A stretch of 64,000 bases of DNA, taken from positions 62,001 to 126,000 of the IMG/VR virus record IMGVR_UViG_3300027668_001405. One strand, written 5' to 3'. Origin of the DNA: a virus. The notes under the pieces were generated by a model. That model was not told the DNA's origin. It searched no databases and saw nothing but the letters and a program-made list of their open reading frames with translations. Position numbers and translations under genes: made by a program. Of this stretch, positions 61,001 through 64,000 are shown piece after piece (the stretch's first letter is position 1; each line of letters starts with the position of its first letter).

Positions 61001-62076
61001 TATGCGTTCGCCCTGTTAAGTGTTAGCTGTGCCCACTGTTCTCTACCTGCACCAGCTTGTGTTGGTATAATACTAATGCTTGTCGAAGCACTATGTCCGC
61101 CTCGTCTAAAGGCAATTAAATCATTTTCGTTTTTAATCATTGCAAACTTTTGGTTAGGAAAACTGCATAGCAATAATGCATCAAAGTCATCTCTATTTTT
61201 ATACCATGCAAAGTTAGCTTTTAAATAAGCATCTTCTATTGCTATTGGATCATCTGTCGATTCAAATGCTTTTACAACAGGATCTGCAAAACTATCTAAA
61301 TCCATTTTTAGTAGCTCTGACATTAAAGCCCTTCTATTATTTCTACTGGCTGGATCCGATAATGGTAAGTCAATTGCTAGTGCTTTAATAAATGGACCAA
61401 GACCTAAACTGCCGCCTTTGCCTCCAATAGCACCTATAATTGATTCAAGACCCAATTGATTAGCAAATTTGTCTAGTATTGAACGTTTAGCTTTTTGTGA
61501 TCCGCCGCCGTAACCTATACGTCCGCCTGTGCTTGATACTGCTGATTTTAATTCAACTTTACCAATGCCATCAATTTCTAGATCACCTTCGCCACTTGCT
61601 AGTCTAATTTTATTACTTAAACATGCTAGTGCGTATTCGCCTGGGCCTTTTTGTTTACGCCCTGTTCCGTAGTTCTTTAAATCGTGGAATACTTTTAGTG
61701 CTGTTGGGTGTGTAAATACATTTGAAAAACTTGTTAATGGTGAGTCCAAACTTCCGATATCAATAACTCCACCTTTTCCTAGCTGGTCTGTCATTTCTGA
61801 TATTGACTTATAATCACTATCTGCATCAGCAATAATTTTAGTTAAGTCTTGCATAACTAAAGTCTTTTCTTTATCACTTAATGGTTCACCTTCTAAAGGA
61901 ACGTTAAACGCTTGTGCGACATTATCGCCAATTACTCCGGTATTTAATATTCTATAAATTTTGTCTAACAGTTTAGCATCTTCTTCATTGTCTGCTTTTA
62001 AGCCTGCAATCTTGGACACAATGTTTTGTTGTTCCGTTGACAAGTCTTCATATTCGAATAATTTTTGTAGTCTCAT
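61000..62076 (-). CDS. Unknown phage protein with possible PD-(D/E)xK-like site
   Basis: 358 residues, starts MRLQKLFEYEDLS after AAAGGA. Midway GPGEYALACLSNKIRLASGEGDLEIDGIGKVELKSA gives an Asp then Glu-x-Lys (GDLEI...VELK), which is what a PD-(D/E)xK nuclease core shows; then a Gly-rich segment (GYGGGSQKAKRS and GGKGGSLGLG). A nuclease or recombination function is a hypothesis only. Confidence 0.5.
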   Translation of the reverse strand: MRLQKLFEYEDLSTEQQNIVSKIAGLKADNEEDAKLLDKIYRILNTGVIGDNVAQAFNVPLEGEPLSDKEKTLVMQDLTKIIADADSDYKSISEMTDQLGKGGVIDIGSLDSPLTSFSNVFTHPTALKVFHDLKNYGTGRKQKGPGEYALACLSNKIRLASGEGDLEIDGIGKVELKSAVSSTGGRIGYGGGSQKAKRSILDKFANQLGLESIIGAIGGKGGSLGLGPFIKALAIDLPLSDPASRNNRRALMSELLKMDLDSFADPVVKAFESTDDPIAIEDAYLKANFAWYKNRDDFDALLLCSFPNQKFAMIKNENDLIAFRRGGHSASTSISIIPTQAGAGREQWAQLTLNRANA

Positions 62077-62102
62077 AGTTTTACTTCCTTTTGTATACAG
62101 TA

Positions 62103-62750
62103 CTATTTATAATAAAAACCTATTTGTGCATTGGACAAATTGCCATCTGCATCATCTTCGGCTTTCTTAAAAACATATCCACATTGTTCAAATTCCATGA
62201 ACATTTGCGGGTCTTCATGTGCCCATATAGGTATAACTATATTTGCCCACTTAGGGTAACTAATGTTGTGCTTAAGATGCACTTCAATTACTTTCCCACC
62301 CTTAAAATCAATGTTTATATGCTTTGCCGCTGTTAACGTGTCGACCCAATCCGGTAGTTCTAACTTAGGCAGTGGATCAACTCTTGTCCATTTGTTAAAC
62401 GTTGTAAGGTTGCTCATATGATGATGGCCTTGCATCGCTTGCTGTGGATATAACTCTCCTTTACGGAAAGTATAATCTACACTAATTAAATCACCTTCAA
62501 AAAACTCACACCAAAAATGTCCTGGTGTGGTAATAGTTTCACCTTCTTTAAGTTCTACTATCCTAGCTGATACAGACATATTACTTAAATTGATAATAGG
62601 TCTCTCAACATACTTGCCAGTCTTTGGAACTGGCACTGTGCTAGGTCCACATAAGTATCCAAGTTTTTCACTTAGTTCTAACTTATTGTAAACCCATTTT
62701 AACGTTGGATAATTAACCCAACTATCTGCGTTCTTTAATAGATCGTCCAT
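62103..62750 (-). CDS. Unknown phage protein
   Basis: 215 residues, soluble. Contains YLCGPSTVPVPKTGKYVERPIINLSNMS near residue 32-58 and FWCEFFEGDLISVDY; these have a faint look of ATP-grasp-type protein but no proof. Overlaps the upstream zinc-ribbon gene by 29 bases. Confidence 0.55.
   Translation of the reverse strand: MDDLLKNADSWVNYPTLKWVYNKLELSEKLGYLCGPSTVPVPKTGKYVERPIINLSNMSVSARIVELKEGETITTPGHFWCEFFEGDLISVDYTFRKGELYPQQAMQGHHHMSNLTTFNKWTRVDPLPKLELPDWVDTLTAAKHINIDFKGGKVIEVHLKHNISYPKWANIVIPIWAHEDPQMFMEFEQCGYVFKKAEDDADGNLSNAQIGFYYK
62104..62111 (-). promoter_or_regulatory. Possible T4-type late promoter box (TATAAATA)
   Basis: An exact TATAAATA on the minus strand 28 bases upstream of the start at 62076, with a good AAAGGA ribosome site between. 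The only exact match found in an intergenic position. Confidence 0.35.
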
Positions 62751-62943
62751 TTTGTATTCCAGTACACTGTGTACATCTACAACTATCGCATGCTTTTATT
62801 GAATATGGCTGATGGCCATTGTTTGCATCGACTGCATAGTGTTTCACTTGTTCCCAACGTGCAGACCCACAGTGACTTGGACTTCCACAATTCTGGCAAC
62901 TACTGCCTGTATGTCCTACTGCTTTGTTAACGAATTCTACCAT
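62722..62943 (-). CDS. Small zinc-ribbon-like protein
   Basis: 73 residues with Cys pairs in SCQNCGSPSHCG and CDSCRCTQCTG, enough for one or two zinc sites. Basic tail (GRSIKERR). May bind nucleic acid; function unknown. Confidence 0.6.
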   Translation of the reverse strand: MVEFVNKAVGHTGSSCQNCGSPSHCGSARWEQVKHYAVDANNGHQPYSIKACDSCRCTQCTGIQNGRSIKERR

Positions 62944-63002
62944 TTGGCGATCGCTTTATACAACTGTTGTTGGGTATTTGCGTTCTGAAATCTGTTAATC
63001 AA

Positions 63003-63266
63003 TTACTTGATTGCTTTCCATAACTGTGTTACTAACTTGTCTTTAGTAAGCCGTCTATCAAGTTCAATACCATGTATTCTACCAATCTCTTCTAGCTTGG
63101 CTTTTGATAATGAAGAAAGATCTTTCTTTGCTTTAAAAGTAGGCTTGATTACTAATTCGTTTGTAACGTCTTTAGCTTTCTTAGCTGTCTTCTTAACTTC
63201 TTTTGTCAGTACTAATGCTTCTTCAACTGGTGCTGAGTGAAACATTGTTGTTATCCATTTAAACAT
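63003..63266 (-). CDS. Small protein with SAP/HeH-like C-terminal domain
   Basis: 87 residues: Lys-rich helical N-terminal half, then LSSLSKAKLEEIGRIHGIEL followed by LTKDKLVTQLWKAI, the two-helix pattern of SAP/HeH/LEM-like DNA-binding motifs. Strong AGGAGA site. Possibly a DNA-binding accessory protein. Confidence 0.6.
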   Translation of the reverse strand: MFKWITTMFHSAPVEEALVLTKEVKKTAKKAKDVTNELVIKPTFKAKKDLSSLSKAKLEEIGRIHGIELDRRLTKDKLVTQLWKAIK

Positions 63267-63298
63267 ATTTTTCTCCTAGTTTAACTAATACGGATGTA

Positions 63299-64000
63299 TT
63301 AGCTTTTCTTTCTGTTTGCCAGCCATTTAACTCTTTCCTCAATTCGGTTAGCGTTGTTACGACTGTCTTCTTTCTTAGTTATATATCTTAATAACTGTGT
63401 TTTAACTCCTGTTGGAACACCTTCTTCATACTCTTTGGTATCCATTTTGTAGACACTAATGTCTTCATCACTAAATGGTGTACCGCCTTGTATATCATGT
63501 CCAACATGAATCTGTGATTTGTTTCCACTTGTATTATTATAGTCTATTCTTGCGTCTAAGTCAAGTGCTTTTACTTCTTTATCTGAAGCTTTTTCTACGC
63601 CTACAAAGTTAGCTTTATCGTTCTGTCTATGTCCACCACCTGTTACAGTACCAGTATTACGGTATGATACTTTATAGTACTCACCATCTGGACCATTAAT
63701 GTAGTCAACATTTTTTGCTAACAAGTCTAATTCGTTTAACGAGTGTTGCTTGGCATCTACTCTTACGTGTGGTACTTTATGTACAACGTTTGCAACTTCA
63801 AGTAAACCTAAATTATCTAATTCATCATTTATCCACTGATACGGGTCGCCATCTCTAGCTTTTTGTGTACCATATGGCATATCGCCGTTGTCTGAAAAGT
63901 ATGAAAATAATTCATAGTATATTTCATCAAAGTCCATAATATCAGCACCTTGCTTTAACTGTTCCCATTCTTTTGGATACTTAGCTAATATGGTTTCTGG
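63299..64000 (-). CDS. Unknown phage protein, 5' end beyond right edge
   Basis: The frame is open to the edge: before the ATG at 63937 another 21 codons (reading AKYPKEWEQLKQGADI near the ATG) fit a coding sequence, so the true start probably lies outside. The visible part is over 230 residues, acidic, with a central DYNNTSGNKSQIHVGHD segment. No family recognised. Confidence 0.55.
   Translation of the reverse strand, partial: PETILAKYPKEWEQLKQGADIMDFDEIYYELFSYFSDNGDMPYGTQKARDGDPYQWINDELDNLGLLEVANVVHKVPHVRVDAKQHSLNELDLLAKNVDYINGPDGEYYKVSYRNTGTVTGGGHRQNDKANFVGVEKASDKEVKALDLDARIDYNNTSGNKSQIHVGHDIQGGTPFSDEDISVYKMDTKEYEEGVPTGVKTQLLRYITKKEDSRNNANRIEERVKWLANRKKS

Overview
The window is a densely packed stretch of a large tailed-phage genome of the T4-like type, probably from an uncultured marine phage. 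The phage call rests on a full-length family B DNA polymerase like T4 gp43 (897 aa), a gp44-like clamp-loader AAA+ subunit, a DsbA-like protein, phage-style ClpP, GroES-like, MazG and PhoH-era 'auxiliary' genes, two muralytic enzymes with signal peptides, and genes that overlap by 1-30 nt almost everywhere. Base composition is AT-rich. The marine setting and the host are inference; near-perfect sigma-70 promoters (TTGACA-17-TATAAT) say only that the host is a bacterium with a normal housekeeping sigma factor. No virion structural gene, tRNA, CRISPR or integrase is visible.

Region 1 (1-23062, plus strand) is one long run of overlapping genes and the most unusual part. It holds 12 radical SAM enzymes: 8 have an N-terminal Cys-rich twitch-like domain (C...CC...CxxC) before the CxxxCxxC core, 2 have or had a C-terminal SPASM-like domain, and 2 are of a third type. 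Between them lie two amidinotransferases, a PLP-dependent aminotransferase-like protein, an Asp/Asn beta-hydroxylase-like 2OG oxygenase, a nitroreductase-like protein, an SDR-like protein, two free-standing SPASM-like domains and a pair of large paralogs of unknown function. It reads like a biosynthetic or modification pathway carried by a phage; its product cannot be read from the sequence.

Region 2 (23064-43750, minus strand) carries replication and metabolic genes: SprT-like protease, a Rieske-type oxygenase that has lost its Rieske cluster, an ExbB/ExbD-like pair, the gp44 clamp loader, PRPP synthetase, ClpP, GroES-like, a DnaE fragment, RpiB, MazG, Apt, and a nearly complete iron-sulfur supply set (IscS, NifU/NfuA-like scaffold, IscA, 7Fe ferredoxin, DUF59/SufT-like). 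Then follow an SGNH hydrolase, a QueD-like protein, a cold-shock protein, two TauD-like oxygenases and a fatty-acid desaturase.

Region 3 (43862-46778, plus strand) is a small inverted island reading from a divergent promoter: two GNAT/DUF-like genes, a minimal AMP-binding (ANL) adenylation protein and two sulfotransferase-like proteins.

Region 4 (46732-64000, minus strand) has muralytic enzymes and a possible polysaccharide lyase, many small early-type genes each behind its own sigma-70 promoter, DNA polymerase, a 13th radical SAM gene, a DNA methyltransferase, DsbA, a sulfotransferase-like and a nitroreductase-like protein, and several phage proteins of unknown role. The last gene runs off the right edge.

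Together: the Fe-S genes of region 2 could feed the 13 radical SAM enzymes, and RpiB-Prs-Apt could recycle adenine released from SAM cleavage. Four promoters share an inverted repeat, CAAGA-NN-TCTTG, between the -35 and -10 boxes, which suggests one common repressor.
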